Assembly: GCA_963580455.1 (NCBI GenBank) | Contig: OY756967.1 | Coordinates: 22,180,022 to 22,244,021, forward strand | DNA: 64,000 nucleotides | Reading direction: 5' to 3' | Source of the DNA: Euonymus europaeus | Taxonomy: Eukaryota > Streptophyta > Magnoliopsida > Celastrales > Celastraceae | Shown here: in pieces, positions 12,410 through 24,503 of the stretch | How positions within the stretch are numbered: the first letter of the stretch is position 1 | Layout: the number at the start of each line of letters is the position of its first letter | The notes under the pieces: model-generated | Seen by the model: the letters and a program-made list of their open reading frames with translations, nothing else | Told to the model about the DNA's origin: nothing | Databases searched by the model: none | Program-made: the position numbers and the translations under genes

Positions 12410-15294
12410 CGCCACAAGTCTGGCTTTATACCTCTCTATGGAGCCATCAGGGTTATGTTTGATCTTATATATCCATTTTGAACCTATGGCCCTCCTACCT
12501 CTGGGTAGTTTGACCATGGTCCATGTGTTGTTCTCATTTAAGGCTATAATCTTCTTGTCCATGGCCTCACACCACTGAGGATGTTTAGAGGCTTCTCTAT
12601 AATTCTTTGGTTCAGAATGAGATGAGACATTAGCCATAAAAACATCATGTGTGACAGTACTACATTCATAGTCTCTTAGATATAATGGCGTCCTAATGAT
12701 TCTCTTATTGTGTTGGATTTTGTTATCCTGACTATTTGTACTATCCTTAGGAATATCATGTCTATCTGTGATATCTTGGTTTTGTCTAAGAATCTCTGAA
12801 TATAAATCAGGTTCCTTGAAAGGGTATCTATCCTCATGAAAAACTATATCTCTTGAAATAATTATTTCATTTGATTCTAAATCCAGTAATTTATAACCTT
12901 TAATATGAGCAGGATATCCTAGGAAAACACAAGCCTTAGCTCTACTGTCAAACTTGGATTTTTGAGGCTTAAGAATTTTTGTGTAAGCTAAACAACCAAA
13001 AACTCTTAGGTAATCATACTTGGGCTCCTTATTATAGAGAATCTGATATGGACTTTTCTTATCAAGAATCCTAGTTGGTAACTTGTTTATCAAGTGCACT
13101 GCTGTTTGTATACAGCAACTCCAATATTCTTCAGGAACACCTGATTGCAGTCTTAAGGCTCTACTGACATTCAATATGTGTTGGTGCTTCCTCTCAACAA
13201 TTCCATTTTGTTGAGGGGTATAAACACATGTCTTTTGGTGTATGATTCCTTCCCTATGATAAAAGTCATGCATATTAAATTCAAGGCCATTATCAGACCT
13301 GATAATTTTGATTTTCTTAGCAAACTGAGTTTTCACAAGATTGTTAAAAATCTCTATATGTTTTGAAGCCTCAGATTTGGATTTCATTAAAAATATCCAA
13401 GTAATTCTACTAAAATCATCAACCACTGTCATAAAATACTTAAAACCATCAAAAGATACAATGTTGTTAGGCCCCCAGATATCAACATGTAATAACTCAA
13501 AAACAGATGAGCTCTTAGTCTCACTAACAGAAAATGAGCTCCTTTTCATCTTAGCTAAAATGCATACACTGCATTGATTACAATCCTCTATGTAATCTTT
13601 CCCTAACATTTCAGATATTCTACTTGAAGGGTGGCCTAATCTCTTATGCCATAATTGATCCTTGATGACAGAGTTGACTTGATTGACTGCATTCTTTTTA
13701 GGTTTTAAAACTTCACGCAAAAGATATAATCCATTAAGCTTTGTTCCCATCTCAGTCCTCCTCAATATGGTTGTATCTTGCATTTTACACGAATCTGGGG
13801 TGAAAACTAACTCACAGTTTTGACTTGACACCAATTTACTTACGGATATCAAATTGAAATTAAAATCCTTAACATATAAAACTCCAATCAAGACAACATT
13901 ATTTGCTAGTTTAATGTCACCTATAAGACTAATTTTACGTCTAGTTCCATCAGGCAGTGTAACGTAAGAATTATGTACTTTTCTATGTACATGAAAATAA
14001 TCAGGAGTGCACACAACATGATCTGAAGCACCTGTGTCAATAATCCATTTTAGAAATAGTTTAGGATTACCTCCCACTGCAGATGCAGCGTGTTTTGCAG
14101 AATCAGCAGTTGAGATGTTAGCCTTTAAGTAGGCAAGGATTTGTTGACATTGATCTCCGGATAGTTGAACTGAAGATCCCTGAGAATTCTGCACAGAGGC
14201 ATCCACTTGATTGACACTTCTTTTGTCATTAAAAAATGAGGTCCCTTGCTTTGTTCTTTTGGACTGATTTTCTCCATCATTTGGGTACCCCACTAGCTTG
14301 AAACACTTGTCAATATTGTGATTTGTTTTCTTGCAGTACCTGCAAAAAAAATTCTCCTTTTTTGGAGCTCGTCTTTTTCCAGTTTTGAAATTTGTTGAGT
14401 TAAAATTGGCCTTGACTTGCATAGCCATGGACTCTTGTGGTTCCTGTGCAGCTGAAGTCTGATCCTTAAAAACATGATTGACTGTCAATTTCTTTTCCAC
14501 CTGACTCAGCTGATAAAATGCTTTATCCACATCAGGCAAGGGATCCATCAACAAGATCTGGTTAGTAACATGGTCGAAGTTATCATTGAGACCCATAAGA
14601 AATTCAAGAAGTCTTTCCTTGCTTCGTTCATTCTGTGTTTCTTTAGCCACATCACATAAACATCTACCACATTTACAACCTGGGAGCACCTTGTACTGAT
14701 ACAGTTCATTCCATAAGGCTTTGATTTTTGCATAATATTGAGAAACTGTAGAGGTACCTTGTTTGATGTTCGAAATAGCCCTCTTTAGTTCGAAATCTCT
14801 TGCTGGATTAGCTGAGGAATATCTATTCTTCAAATCCATCCACAGATCATAATATGTCTTATGGTGCAGACGCTAACAAGTATGTCATGAGAAAGACAGT
14901 TGGTAATCCAATTTTTTATCAGACTATCACACTGTACCCAATCCTGGTAGGTTGGGTGGTTCTCATCTGGTGCTTTGAGTGTTCCATCCACGAAGACTAA
15001 CTTGTTCCTTGCTTTGAGCGCATTTTGAAGTTGATTGCTCCAAAGATGGAAGTTGTTTCCATTGAGAGTAAGAGAGATGATATTTGAAGAGAAATCCGAG
15101 GTGGTTAAGAAATATGGATTTCTGAAAGGATTCTGGCTAGACATCTGAGGATTCTGGCCAGACATCTGTGGTTGATTGTAAGCTTGAGAGAATCGAAAAT
15201 TCTCAAATTGATTTTCTTCAATTTGTTGATTTTGGGGAGATGGATTCAAAGAATTTGGGGTTTCTTCACCCGATCCATACTTGGTATGAGCCAT

Positions 15295-15306
15295 GCTCCG
15301 ATACCA
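15295..15306 (-). other. Primer-binding site (initiator-tRNA-Met type)
   Basis: TGGTATCGGAGC on the minus strand directly follows the 5' LTR. It matches the usual plant copia primer site for initiator methionine tRNA, TGGTATCAGAGC, with one difference. The gag ATG follows with no spacer. Confidence 0.85.
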
Positions 15307-15573
15307 TGAAATTGTTCAAGCGGAAGATTGAATTTAGACATAACTTTTCATAAAAGGCAAGCACAGAGATTACAAAAGCACAAGTTCAAGCAGTTTGAAC
15401 TTAGACTTGAGCCCTAGAAAAAGAAGAGTAGCTGCAAGCTGAACCATACACGTGGACTTAACCAAGTCAAGTCATACAACGATAATAAAATGTAATAAGA
15501 CGTAAACGACGTGTTCCTCCTTGGAGTAAAAAAGAAGCCAACAGAAGAAACTGAGAACTTTGAAATCTCAACA
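15307..15573 (-). repeat. Right LTR (5' LTR in element orientation)
   Basis: A 267-bp LTR with TG...CA ends, identical to the left LTR over most of its length but with one copy of the 71-bp unit. It is followed at 15574-15578 by the TAGGT target duplication. In sense it begins TGTTGAG. Confidence 0.93.
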
Positions 15574-15578
15574 TAGGT

Positions 15579-16370
15579 AGGTTGGCTTAGGTAGGTGGTT
15601 CAGGATTGATATATTTTAATTTTGGCATTTGAAAATTTGAACGGAGACAGACACCGAACACCGCATTACTAATATTTTTTCTTCAATTATTAATCATTAA
15701 CAACAAAATAAGGTAGAAATTTTGGGCCACCTTATTTGTTGAGATTGCACTAAAAATGGACCCAAGTGGCCGGAAGTTAATAGATAGGCCCCATTTTTTG
15801 TATTGTTGCTTTAAAAAAACTATTAAAAGTCCCATTTTTTTCTCATTTTTTCTGAGGGGCAAGTCTCCACGACTACTTCGTCCTAAAAATCACACGAATA
15901 AGTAGGGACAAAAAAGTGGCAAGATACTACCGGTAACACATGCAATGATGTGTGTTTAATGAGGACATTATATGTTGTTAGAATGTGTATTTTTATTGAT
16001 GTGACTGTATAAATAGATATGTTTTGCTGATGTGATTGTATTGGGAGATATGTTTTGCTGATGTGGTTGTATTGAGATATATGTTTTGGTGGGACCAATC
16101 TTAATTTTTGTATAGTTTTATTGTGAAAATGATGTAAGAAAGAAAAATAGTTGTTTTGAATAATGAAAAAAAAAATTATATTTAGAGATATTTTTTTTGA
16201 TGTGACTGTATTTGAATATGTGTATGTCAATACCCAAGGGAGTGATAATGGGCATTTTACAATCTTCCAATTGCTAGTAGCTATAGAGTCGACTTTAGAC
16301 CTTTATAATGGGCCTAGAAAGTTCCATTAAAGTCCAAGCACGAGAGCCCATATTGGTTGCTGATTAAACC
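15579..16370. other. Spacer with a degenerate repeat related to 8640-8900
   Basis: At about 15960-16100 there are repeats of the type GATGTGATTGTATTG followed by AGATATGTTTTG. This is the reverse-complement family of the repeat left of the copia element. The remainder from 16240 leads into the promoter and leader of the HD2 gene. No gene is seen. Confidence 0.45.
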
Positions 16371-16555
16371 GATTGTTCAGGCCCCTTTCAACTGCGTTTT
16401 CAAACCCTAGTTCACAAAGGGAAAACCGGGCGGCAACCAATGTCGTCTTCAAACCCACTATATTCTTCCTCTTGAAGTCTCAAATCTCAAGTCTCTCCAT
16501 CAGAAACCCTTGTCCGTCCGATCACTCAAAACCCTAGATTACTTTGACATATTCA

Positions 16556-19350
16556 ATGGAGTTTTGGGGTAAGTTTCTCTGTCTACTTCTTTGTATCAAG
16601 TTTCTTTCGTTTTGACAATCTATTCTAGTTGATCCTCCTGTGTTCTTTGTTGCTTAGTTGCTGTTTGTGTGTGTGTGTGTGTGTGTGGCGCATTTTGTGT
16701 TATTTTGGTTAGTATATTGCAAGTGATAGATGTGCTTGTAATTGTTTGGTGATTGGGAGATGAGGATGTTTGTCTTGAAGAACTTACCATCGTTTTGGTC
16801 AAATCTACTTGTATATGTCTAGCACATGGCGGTTTTTCTAGCGGTTTATTTATGCACATTGTATTTGAGTTTTTTGTTTTCAAGTCTAGTTGATTTATAT
16901 ATGCAGATGACATTAGCTGGTATAGTTGTTTTTGCGTTTTTGTTCTGTGACGATTTATATCTGGTATTTCTTGTTCATATTTTGCATTTGCAACTTCTTA
17001 GTAATATTTCTTCATAAGCAGTTTTGTTTTCTTTCAATGGATGTTTAGATTTTGAAGTGTGCATTTGATTAAATTCATGTGTTATATTTGTGTTCGTCAC
17101 AATAACAATTCATATATCCTTTTCCATGTCTTATTTGTGAGTTGTAGAGTATTTAACAATCTTTTTACTGCCCTTCACTGACTACCAGGTGTTGAAGTCA
17201 AGGCTGGGCAGCCTCTGAAAGTAACACCTCCTGAGGGTATTATGATACATGTTTCTCAGGTTAGATTACACTACAGTTGTTTTCAGTTTGTTTGTTATTT
17301 ATGCATTATATAGTGACTGTAATGCTTATGCCATTCAATGCTTTTGTTATCCAGGCAGCTATTGGCGAGTCGAAGAAAGATAAAGGAAAGGAAGCTGTGC
17401 CTTTGTTTGTTAAGTATGGTGATCAGAAGCTTGTTATTGGAACTCTTTCTTCTGAGAATTTCCCTCAAGTATTATTTGATTTAGTTTTTGAGAAAGAATT
17501 TGAACTTTCTCACAACTGGAAAGGTGGAAGCGTCTACTTTTGTGGTTATCAAGTTCCTATTGATTCCACAGGTGATGACTATCCTGGTGAGTTCCGTTGC
17601 ATTCAATGAGTTTATATTTGAAATTTGGTCCCATGTGGTTTGCTCAAGTTTCAAGTGCTTTAACTTGTACAGATTCAGACTTTTCTGACGAGGAAGAGAT
17701 CCCACTGACCATAACTAATAATGGTAATTCATTTTTGTGAATGATAATTGATGCATTCTATGTTTAACGATCAATGTTTTTGATGCCTATTGTATTTTTT
17801 CAGGAAAGGCTGTGCCAAAGGGTGATAATGCAGCAGCTAAGTCCCAAGCAACCAAGCCTGCATCTTCTGTGAAACAGGTTAAAGTTATAGAGCCAAGTAA
17901 AACCGAGGAAGGTGATTCTGATGAAGATTCTGAAGATGAAGATGATTCTGATGTTGATGAGGTATCTCCTTTTCTTTGTAACTTAATGGGGATTGTTCCA
18001 GACTCCTTTTCAAGCCTGGTTAGTTCCTGACAATCACTATCTTGATACTTACTCTTTAATATTCCTTTTCCTTCCTTCATCATTAAATACATTCTTAAGA
18101 ATGTATTTAATGATGTTAGGATAAATTTTGCTCCTCTTTAACTGGATGCCAATTAATTTTCTTGAAAGAGGATTAGAGAGGACTATAGGACGAAGTGTAG
18201 TTGTTTAGCAGAACAGAATCACTACTTCCCAGTTCCTAGCAATGTGATGCAATAGTATCCTATGTCAATCAATTTTAAGATATATGTTTTGGCTTCTTTT
18301 GAATGTCATAACCCTTGCTTTATCGGCTTTTAGATGTTGTTTCATGTTTTTTTTTTCTTTCTTCGGAAATGAAATTGACTTTGATGTCTGTGTTCTTTTA
18401 ATGGTTAGTCTGAGGAAAGTGATGATTCTGATGAAGAAACACCTAAGAAGGTATCACCATAATTATTATTTTTGTAATAGTCTTCACAAATTGGTTTCTT
18501 TTGATGCTTATGTTCACAATCAAACAATTATGTTTCTCGTTCATGCTAAAGGATGAGGTAGTAAAGAAGAGGCCTAATGATTCTACTGTAAAGACTCCGG
18601 CATACAAGAAGGCAAAGTTTGCTTCCCCTCAGAAGACAGGTATGTTATATTTGAATATTTTTCATTAAAGATATACTGGATCCTTCTATAAGATTGCCGT
18701 ATGATACCATGATTATATTTTATTGTTACATGTAGAAACAAGAATTCAGTCCTAGGTCATTGGGGAAAATTTTGAATTATTTTTAGTTTTTTCAATTTAA
18801 AATTTATTGCCTTTTTAGTGTAATATGAGCACAGCTCAGCTGATCCTTAATTTTGAAGCACGAATGCAATTTTTAAGGTTGCATTATGTAGTTTAATTAT
18901 TCATTAAAAAAAAGTAGTTTAAATTTGAAATGAGAAATGAAACACTTTCTTTTTTAACCTTCTTGCAAACTATATTTAACAATGATTCATTGTGAGCAAC
19001 CGAGCATGTTTTATAAATGCAATTTTGGTTTGACTACCTTTGAGCTTTTTATTATCTTTTGTTGCAGATGGTAAGAAGGGAGGGCACACTGCAACTCCTT
19101 ACCCTTCAAAGCGGGCTGACAAAACACCTGCAAATGGTGCCAACCACCCTAAGACACAGACACCAAAATCTTTTGGTGAATTCTCATGTGACTCGTGTGA
19201 AAGGTATGTTGCAGCAATTACTGCTCATTGTAACTTCTATGAATAAGAATTGAGTTGGTAGATTTAATTGACTTGGTTTTCTGGTGCAGGACATTTGCAA
19301 AGGAAATAGGTCTACAGTCTCACAAGAAAGCCAAGCATGGAGGCAACTAG
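16556..19350 (+). CDS. HDT1: HD2-type histone deacetylase (plant nucleolar HDT), nine coding exons
   Basis: The coding exons are 16556-16568, 17189-17259, 17355-17586, 17673-17723, 17804-17961, 18409-18450, 18552-18639, 19068-19203 and 19290-19350, giving 283 residues. The protein starts with the family signature MEFWG followed by VEVK and has the nucleoplasmin-like N-terminal domain (about residues 1-100, with GTLSSENFPQ). Next come an acidic tract (about residues 150-190, SDEDSEDEDDSD), a lysine-rich basic region and a C-terminal zinc finger (C259, C262, H275, H280). HD2 proteins are plant-specific, form nucleolar oligomers and repress genes and rDNA with histone deacetylation. The zinc finger places it with HD2A/HD2C-type members, and the exact paralogue is not decided. 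The first coding exon is only 13 bases, as expected for the family. Intron 1 holds a (GT)n microsatellite. Confidence 0.96.
16667..16687 (+). repeat. (GT)n microsatellite in HD2 intron 1
   Basis: About ten uninterrupted GT units lie roughly 100 bp inside the first intron. The length is likely to vary between individuals. Confidence 0.9.
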
Positions 19351-21012
19351 AGTTGGTGTTATTAATAATTTCTTTTCCCGTCGTTAAATTTTGATGAAAG
19401 CGCCTTGTTTTTTGGGTTTGTTTTGAAATCATTTGACCATATTTTTCACGTGCCACTATCATAATGCACAAGATTATCACCATATATCATGTACTTGGGA
19501 ACAAGATCGAATTTGAGGTATAATCTTTTGACGGTTGCAGTAATTGAATTTTTTGCATGGTTCTTTGATATTGATTTCTTTTGGGAATGCTTCTTCCTTG
19601 CTTATTTGATATTGATTCCTTGTGACTACTTTGATTCTGATGCAAAACAAATTTAAATACAAATGGTTCCATCTATGTGAAATACAAAATAGTTACCAAA
19701 GATTGGATTTCGTTCTCATTTTCAGTCTCTTCTCTACCTCTTTCTTGCCTTTTCTGATGTTTTTTTCCCCTCAGTGTTGACTACAAAATGATACTTTACT
19801 ACACAGAAAAATAGCGTCGATCGAAGCTTTTCCTCCTAAGTTTCGTTGAACATTAAAACTACTTCCTCCACTACTAGAGCTCTCTTGCTACTCTATTAAT
19901 TTGCTACGTTTTTTTATCAAAAAAAAAATTTGCTACGTTAATGGCTAGCTAGATTTTTGGCGTTCTGTTGCAGGTATTGGACTTGAAACATTTTATGACT
20001 CATTAAGGAATTGGCCTTAAATGACAAAAGTCCCAAGATTGAATGGTCAGTTGGTTGCGAGTCAACCAGAAATTGTGGCTCTAAAACAGATGATTTGACA
20101 TGCAGGGCCTTCTTATAATTTAATTCCACAGACTCTGCGCGAAATGACTATAATGCCTCTTCCAAAAGTTTCCATTACTCTGGACTCTGCACTGCCGCTG
20201 CTGCAATGAAAGTGTTCTCACATTTGCAGTTGGAGCAGTTAAGTTCGTGGCCCAATTAGGGCTGACAAAAGGATAAAAATGAAATCATAGATAGAAAACG
20301 AAAGAGAGTAATTAAAATTATTATCCAAATGGGACCAAAAATGATTATAAATGATCCACTGTTCTTTCTCTATCTATTCCTCTTTCTATCTCTCCCTCAT
20401 CATGATTTAGGGTATGTTTGGGAGACCGATAAACATTGAACATGATGTTTTTAAAAGAATTAATTTTAAGAATACTCGTTTGAATTGTTTTTTGAGTTAC
20501 TCCAGTTTAATATAATTCTCAACAGTTTATAAAATATCCCAAATCGAGATTTTTTACCGATTTTGATATTTCATATCTTAATATTTTCTCAAATATTGGA
20601 ACACACCGCTTTTAAAAACCACTACTAAAAACACTAAAAACCCTCATAATCGGCCAGAATCTCTACATAATTTCCGCTACCCTTATTTTGTGAAGCAGAG
20701 TTACCCAAACAAAAAACACCCAAAATTACCGTGTCTCACTCTGCCTCTCAATGCACACACTTGTATTCATGTTTTGCGGAAACCAAGTGTTAATTCCTTC
20801 TTAGGGAAAGAAGTACGTTACATATTCGAATTCCTTTTATTGCCGTTTTTGCTCAGTGTTCATGAAATCATTACTTTTCTTTCCGCTTATAGAGTGGGAA
20901 ATAAAGCCAAATTATTAACAATTCCAAATCCAGATCTACATTAAAGCACTTGTCATCTTCCAGTGTTAGTCTCTGTTTTCTTCTGGTGTAGAAACAGAGA
21001 GAAAAGCAGAAA
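19351..21012. other. Spacer between HD2 and CSLA genes
   Basis: It holds the HD2 3' untranslated region, then non-coding sequence, then the CSLA promoter. At about 20411-20640 a block begins TTAGGGTATGTTTGG and contains a degenerate partner (TTGGAACACACC) near 20597. This resembles a decayed Tourist-type MITE, but the ends cannot be fixed. No gene is seen. Confidence 0.5.
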
Positions 21013-24000
21013 ATGACCGAAAATTCTACAAAAATCTTTATACCAGAGTCGTTTCAGCTCAAGAGGGATGACATTGCGGGACAAATTGAGCTGATATGGG
21101 AACTGATTAAGCAGCCATTGATAGTTCCTTTGTTGCAAGTCTGTGTGTATGTTTGTTTGGTTATGTCACTGATGCTGTTCATGGAGAGGCTCTATATGGG
21201 TGTCGTTATAATCCTTGTCAAGCTCTTTTGGAAGAAACCAGACAAACTTTACAAATGGGAGCCTCTACAAGAAGATTTGGAGTCCGAAAATTCGAACTTT
21301 CCTGTCGTTCTTGTCCAAATCCCAATGTTCAACGAAAGAGAGGTCTCCTCTCCCTCTTTCTCTCTCCACTCTCTCTCTTGCGGTTGGTCTTCTGTAATGG
21401 AGAAAAGGTCTAATCTTTTGATGCTTTTCTGGGTTTTACTGTATTTGTGACAGGTTTACAAGCTCTCCATAGGAGCAGCATGCGGACTTTCTTGGCCGTC
21501 CAGCCGTCTTGTGATCCAAGTCCTCGATGATTCAACCGACCCTGTTATCAAGGTACCCTGTTTCAATTTTACTTTTGAATCATTGTTTTTGTTTATCAAT
21601 GATTGTGAATTAACTGTGTGATGTGGGTTTAATAATAATTTGCAGCAAATGGTGGAGGTGGAGTGCCAAAGATGGGCAAGCAAGGGAATTAATATAACGT
21701 ACCAAATCAGAGAGAACAGAGTGGGATACAAAGCAGGGGCTTTAAAAGAAGGTCTAAGTAGAAGTTACGTTAAGCAGTGCGAATATGTGGCTATCTTTGA
21801 TGCTGATTTCCAGCCTGCGCCTGGCTATCTCAAGCGTGCCATTCCTTTCTTGGTCCACAACCCAGAAATCGCACTTATTCAGGCTCGTTGGAGATTTGGT
21901 AAGCAATTCATATATGTTACTCTCTACTGATTAATTACGAGTCCCATTCAATCTTTCTTTTGTTAAGATTTTTTTTTTGAAAACTATCGGTGGTCTCAGG
22001 AAAGGGATGGGTCCTGCACGAATCCACCAATCACGGTCGTAGACGACCGTGGTTTTCACTTATTTGGCCTCCGATGGTTTTGACACCTGGTGGGGGTGGT
22101 TCTGGGGCCGACGTAGAGAAAAATGGCTAGGGGGGAGAGAGACCGTACCTACTGCCTCTAGCGACTCCCACGGTCCCACCACTCCAATCAAACAATTATC
22201 AGATTATGTGGATTTTAATTTCGCATTATATTCTTAATTATTCAAATTCTGTGTATAATTACATATATTAGTATTATAGTCGTAATCTGCAATGCAAGAA
22301 GTATCTCTCACTGGCAAGCAATGGCTCCTGATTTAACGTAATCATCCTTTTGTGTTAGCCTATATGAAAAACCATCCTTTTGTGTTTTGTCTGGCATAAG
22401 ATGGCGCCAAATGTCTGGGCTAGGTCAGTCATTTCACATGGGGGTTTATGTGTTGCTTAAGGAGTGTTAATACTCGGTTTTAGTCAATTTTTTGATCAAA
22501 TAGTTTAGTCGATTTCAATTGATATATCAATTTTTCGATTTTTGATGTCTATTTTAATATAGAATATGTAATTTTTATTTAAAAAATCAATTCAATTTTA
22601 TCAATTTTTTTTCCTTAACGACTGCCGTTCCTGATTTTACGGACTGTTGGGCAAATTTGTCATCTGTAGTTTGCCGTCTCTCTACAGTCATTCCACCTCC
22701 CAGTCACTGAGTCACGTGTTATCTTCCCGTTGCTGATCGGGCCCTCAGCCCCTCACACAGTCACGCCGTTTGACGTTGCCGCCGACACTAAAATCTTATG
22801 TTTTATTTTATAATTTTGGAAATTTAAATTACTAAAAAATAAAAACAGTTTACAGTTACATTGGATAGGGCCATAAGGTTCTTCTCGAGCCGTCACATGA
22901 AGACCGTTGAAACTGCTCTCTGGTTATTTCCTTCTGTTTTTGCCTTCTTTTGCAATTTCCTTTTTATATTGCTTCTTTTGTAATTGTTCATTGATTAGTC
23001 ATACCAATCCAATTACTGTGAGAATGGTACTGATGATGCAGTGAACTCGAACGAATGTCTGTTGACAAGAATGCAAGAGATGTCACTGGATTACCACTTC
23101 ACCGTGGAGCAAGAAGTTGGTTCATCTACTCATGCATTCTTTGGCTTCAATGGTAACTAACACAATCAACCTCTTGAATTGTCATTTTAGTAATTGATAT
23201 GTTTTGATATATGATAATGTAATTAGGCACTGCTGGTGTTTGGAGAATTGCCGCAATCGACGATGCCGGTGGATGGAAGGATCGTACCACCGTGGAGGAT
23301 ATGGATCTTGCTGTCCGAGCTAGCCTAAGGGGTTGGAAGTTTCTGTACCTTGGTGATCTCCAGGTATTCAAATCGAGTTTGACGTTGCTTATTTTCAAGC
23401 TCGGTTGCAGCAATGGATATTGGTTAATTATGGTTTCATGGTAGGTAAAAAGTGAGCTTCCTAGTACATTCAAGGCGTTTCGGTTTCAGCAGCACAGGTG
23501 GTCCTGCGGTCCTGCCAATCTGTTTAGGAAAATGGCAATGGAGATTGTTAGAAACAAGGTTAGCAAGTTCACCTCTATAAAGAAATTGCAATTCAGGATT
23601 ATAAATTAGGGCAATTTTTCACGTATAATTTGTCAATTTTGCAGAAAGTGAAGTTTTGGAAGAAAGTATATGTGATCTACAGTTTCTTCTTCGTCCGGAA
23701 GATCATAGCTCATATGGTCACATTTTTCTTCTACTGTGTTGTACTCCCATTGACCATTTTAGTTCCTGAAGTTAAAGTCCCTATCTGGGGAGCTGTCTAC
23801 ATTCCGTCCATTATAACCATTCTCAACTCAGTCGGAACGCCAAGGTATTATCAGTGTTTATATGCCACGGTTTTCTTTCATTTGCTTGGATTTTACTGTA
23901 TCAGTAAGAGCTCAGTCTTCTGTATAACTACTTGTAGGTCCATTCACTTGTTGTTTTACTGGATCCTTTTTGAGAATGTTATGTCGTTGCATCGGACTAA

Positions 24001-24503
24001 GGCATCCTTCATCGGTCTACTCGAAGCAGGACGGGTTAATGAATGGGTTGTCACTGAAAAACTAGGTGATGCACTCAAGAACAAAGATGCTGCCAAGAAC
24101 AAAACTAACCAGAAGGCAGCAAAAAAACTTCGGTTCAAGTTCATCGAGAGGTAATAATTCATCATCATAAATTGATTCTCCATCCATAGTTCAGTATTTT
24201 CCTTCCACATGGTGATGCAAGTGACCTAAAACCAAATCCATTTCGGTTCTCATCATAATGTTGACTTAATGTTTTGGTTAATTTTATGAAATAATAGTGT
24301 TCTTGAACTGCTCTATTAGTAATGTGAATTGTTTTGGTGTGGTCAATAGAATCAATTCGTTAGAGCTGGGATTCGCAGCCTTCCTTTTCATCTGTGGATG
24401 CTACGATTACGTTCACGGGAAGAACTACTACTTTGTATACCTACTTCTCCAAACTGTTACCTTCACCATCACTGGATTCGGCTATGTTGGCACTATCATT
24501 TAA
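21013..24503 (+). CDS. CSLA: Glucomannan 4-beta-mannosyltransferase (cellulose synthase-like A), nine exons
   Basis: The exons are 21013-21342, 21454-21552, 21646-21898, 23042-23152, 23227-23363, 23445-23558, 23645-23844, 23938-24150 and 24350-24503, encoding 536 residues. The enzyme adds mannose from GDP-mannose, and glucose, to make the (gluco)mannan backbone in the Golgi. An N-terminal membrane span (about residues 38-62) is followed by the GT2 catalytic domain with D135/D136 (VLDDSTD), D195-A-D197, the TVED motif at 286-289 and QQHRW at 325-329. Further membrane spans follow. The sequence is very close to Arabidopsis CSLA2/CSLA9 as I recall them. The C-terminus stops at GYVGTII, a few residues shorter than most members. 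Intron 3 is 1143 bp, far longer than the others, which are about 70-210 bp. Confidence 0.96.

Larger units (their letters stand above)
9719..15294 (-). pseudogene. Copia gag-pol polyprotein gene, broken
   Basis: Three open segments make up the gene. Segment 1 (15294-14830) is the start of gag, with a glutamine/asparagine-rich N-terminus and the conserved nucleotide-element gag motif around FHLWSNQLQNAL. Segment 2 (14839-12407, 810 codons) holds the rest of the UBN2 gag domain, a CX2CX4HX4C knuckle near residues 167-180, a protease DTGASDHV near residue 270, the pre-integrase HKRLGHPS motif and an integrase core with TPQQNG. It ends at KARLVA, the first bases of reverse transcriptase. Segment 3 (11101-9719) has reverse transcriptase (TFSPVVK, YVDDM) and RNase H. 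Segments 1 and 2 are separated by a single-base frameshift near 14870, and segments 2 and 3 by the nested solo LTR. The stop of segment 2 is supplied by the inserted element. Confidence 0.93.
9387..15573 (-). mobile_element. Ty1/copia LTR retrotransposon, minus strand, interrupted by a nested solo LTR
   Basis: The element has TG...CA LTRs at 9387-9724 (3' LTR in sense) and 15307-15573 (5' LTR), a TAGGT target duplication, a primer-binding site and a polypurine tract. Domain order on the minus strand is gag (UBN2-type), zinc knuckle, protease, integrase, reverse transcriptase and RNase H. Integrase before reverse transcriptase defines the copia superfamily. Aligned by eye, the LTRs differ at about 10 of 267 shared positions, plus a 71-bp duplication in the left one. 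The coding region is broken by a frameshift near 14870 and by a 1342-bp insertion at 11068-12409, so the copy cannot be autonomous. With the insertion removed the element is about 4.8 kb, normal for copia. Confidence 0.95.

Noticed and set aside
9387..15573. An endogenous plant virus (pararetrovirus) instead of a retrotransposon
   Set aside because: LTRs, an integrase domain, the copia domain order and a 5-bp target duplication are all present, and no movement or coat protein is seen.
22049..22237. 62-codon open frame in CSLA intron 3
   Set aside because: The flanking CSLA exons join in frame without it and the peptide has no known motif. It is kept only as an odd GC-rich block.
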